A stretch of DNA of 6,240 nt, taken from positions 1 to 6,240 of the forward strand of contig JAISIS010000102.1 in assembly GCA_031261905.1 (NCBI GenBank), written 5' to 3'. Made by a program: the position numbers and the translations under genes. The notes beneath the pieces were generated by a model that did not search any database, was not told the origin of the DNA, and saw only the letters and a list, made by a program, of their open reading frames with translations. This stretch comes from Burkholderiaceae bacterium (GTDB lineage: Bacteria > Pseudomonadota > Gammaproteobacteria > Burkholderiales > Burkholderiaceae_D). Below, in pieces: positions 5,647 through 6,240 of the stretch (the stretch's first letter is position 1; every line of letters starts with the position of its first letter).

Positions 5647-6240
5647 CTATATTTTTCCCGCCAGATCCGGATTCAGCGTATAAACGCCGGTGATGGACGC
5701 TTTGGCCAGAATATGACCTTCCATGGCCGACATGGCGTCAGGGCCGGTGAATTTGTCGCCAACCGTCAGCTTATCCACATCCAGCGCATAAATCGTGAAC
5801 ATATAGTGATGGGGAATGGTGTCATTCCATGGCGGGCAGGGGCCATCGTAGCCGTAATAGTCGCCGGACATGTCCTTGTCGCTTTCAAACCAGGGACTGT
5901 AGTCGTTTATGCCCTGGCGCGCCTTGTACAGGGTGGCCGGGCCGCTTTTGCCGCGCGGCGTAACACCGCTTGAAAATTCACTGTCGCTGATGGCTCTCAG
6001 TGCAGGAGGCAGATCAATCAGGACCCAGTGGTAAAAATCCACACGCGGCAGATCGGAGGGGATTTTGCGGCCTTCCTGGTTGACGTCGTCACCTTTGGAC
6101 GGCACATCATAGTCGTGGCAGATGATGGCAAAGGATTTGGTTCCGGCGGGTACCTCATCCCATGCCAGATGCGGATTGCGGTTGCCGGAGAGGGTCACGT
6201 GGGTTTTCGGGTCAATCGCGCCAAAGGCATATTGCGGCGG
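5647..6240 (-). CDS. YbhB/YbcL family PEBP-like protein (N-terminus outside window)
   Basis: The 197 visible residues belong to the phosphatidylethanolamine-binding / Raf-kinase-inhibitor-like family. Bacterial YbhB/YbcL members have the ligand-pocket fold but mostly no proven substrate. Residues numbered from the window edge show NPHLAW (22-27), the DYDVP pocket motif (43-47), FYHWVLIDLP (69-78), YDGPCPPWND (131-140), HHYMFTIYALD (144-154) and GHILAKASITGVY (175-187). The frame stays open to the right edge with family-like sequence (PPQYAFGAIDPK), so the GTG at 6198 is not the start and only a short amino-terminal piece is missing. Whether it carries a signal peptide cannot be seen. This is the longer form, with an insertion around GDDVNQEGRKIPSDLPRVD. 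It is followed closely by the histidine phosphatase gene, though no functional link is known to me. Confidence 0.93.
   Translation of the reverse strand, partial: PPQYAFGAIDPKTHVTLSGNRNPHLAWDEVPAGTKSFAIICHDYDVPSKGDDVNQEGRKIPSDLPRVDFYHWVLIDLPPALRAISDSEFSSGVTPRGKSGPATLYKARQGINDYSPWFESDKDMSGDYYGYDGPCPPWNDTIPHHYMFTIYALDVDKLTVGDKFTGPDAMSAMEGHILAKASITGVYTLNPDLAGKI

Noticed and set aside
5620..5973. 117-codon plus-strand ORF opposite the PEBP gene
   Set aside because: It is a shadow of the conserved PEBP reading frame and crosses the junction with the phosphatase gene.

Overview
The window looks like part of a betaproteobacterial chromosome. The best evidence is the gene order dusB-fis-purH-ruvC-ruvA, read on the minus strand. 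To my knowledge this order is characteristic of Betaproteobacteria; in enterics fis also follows dusB, but purH and ruvC lie elsewhere. The short 77-residue Fis fits this as well. I cannot name a genus from the sequence alone.

Layout in minus-strand transcription order, from the right edge to the left edge. (1) 6240-5647: a YbhB/YbcL-type PEBP-family protein whose first residues lie outside the window. It is followed 13 nt later by a histidine phosphatase (5633-5022). (2) 4979-3960: a RhuM-family protein with a good Shine-Dalgarno sequence, 42 nt behind the phosphatase. (3) 3602-3906: the only plus-strand gene trace, a frameshifted C-terminal remnant of a protein ending in a winged-helix domain, of the sort found at the end of Fic proteins or RecG-like AlbA/HATPase regulators. 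(4) 3562-20: dusB, fis, purH and ruvC in a tight series (gaps 33, 53 and 28 nt), then the first seven codons of ruvA running off the left edge.

The left block is a housekeeping operon. It joins tRNA dihydrouridylation (DusB), a growth-rate-linked nucleoid protein (Fis), the last two steps of IMP synthesis (PurH) and Holliday-junction resolution (RuvC, RuvA). A good extended -10 element (TGC-TACAAT) with a GC-rich stretch after it precedes dusB. A second extended -10-like element lies between ruvC and ruvA.

The rhuM gene and the broken winged-helix remnant form a small accessory patch between two conserved blocks. The remnant's open frame starts inside the dusB promoter's extended -10 element, so the DNA upstream of the dusB-fis promoter has probably been replaced by acquired sequence. 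I see no complete new defence or mobile system. The points most worth checking are this promoter junction, the orphan rhuM, and a 26-codon hydrophobic ORF that runs over the purH start codon. No tRNA, rRNA, CRISPR array, intact insertion sequence or convincing terminator was found.
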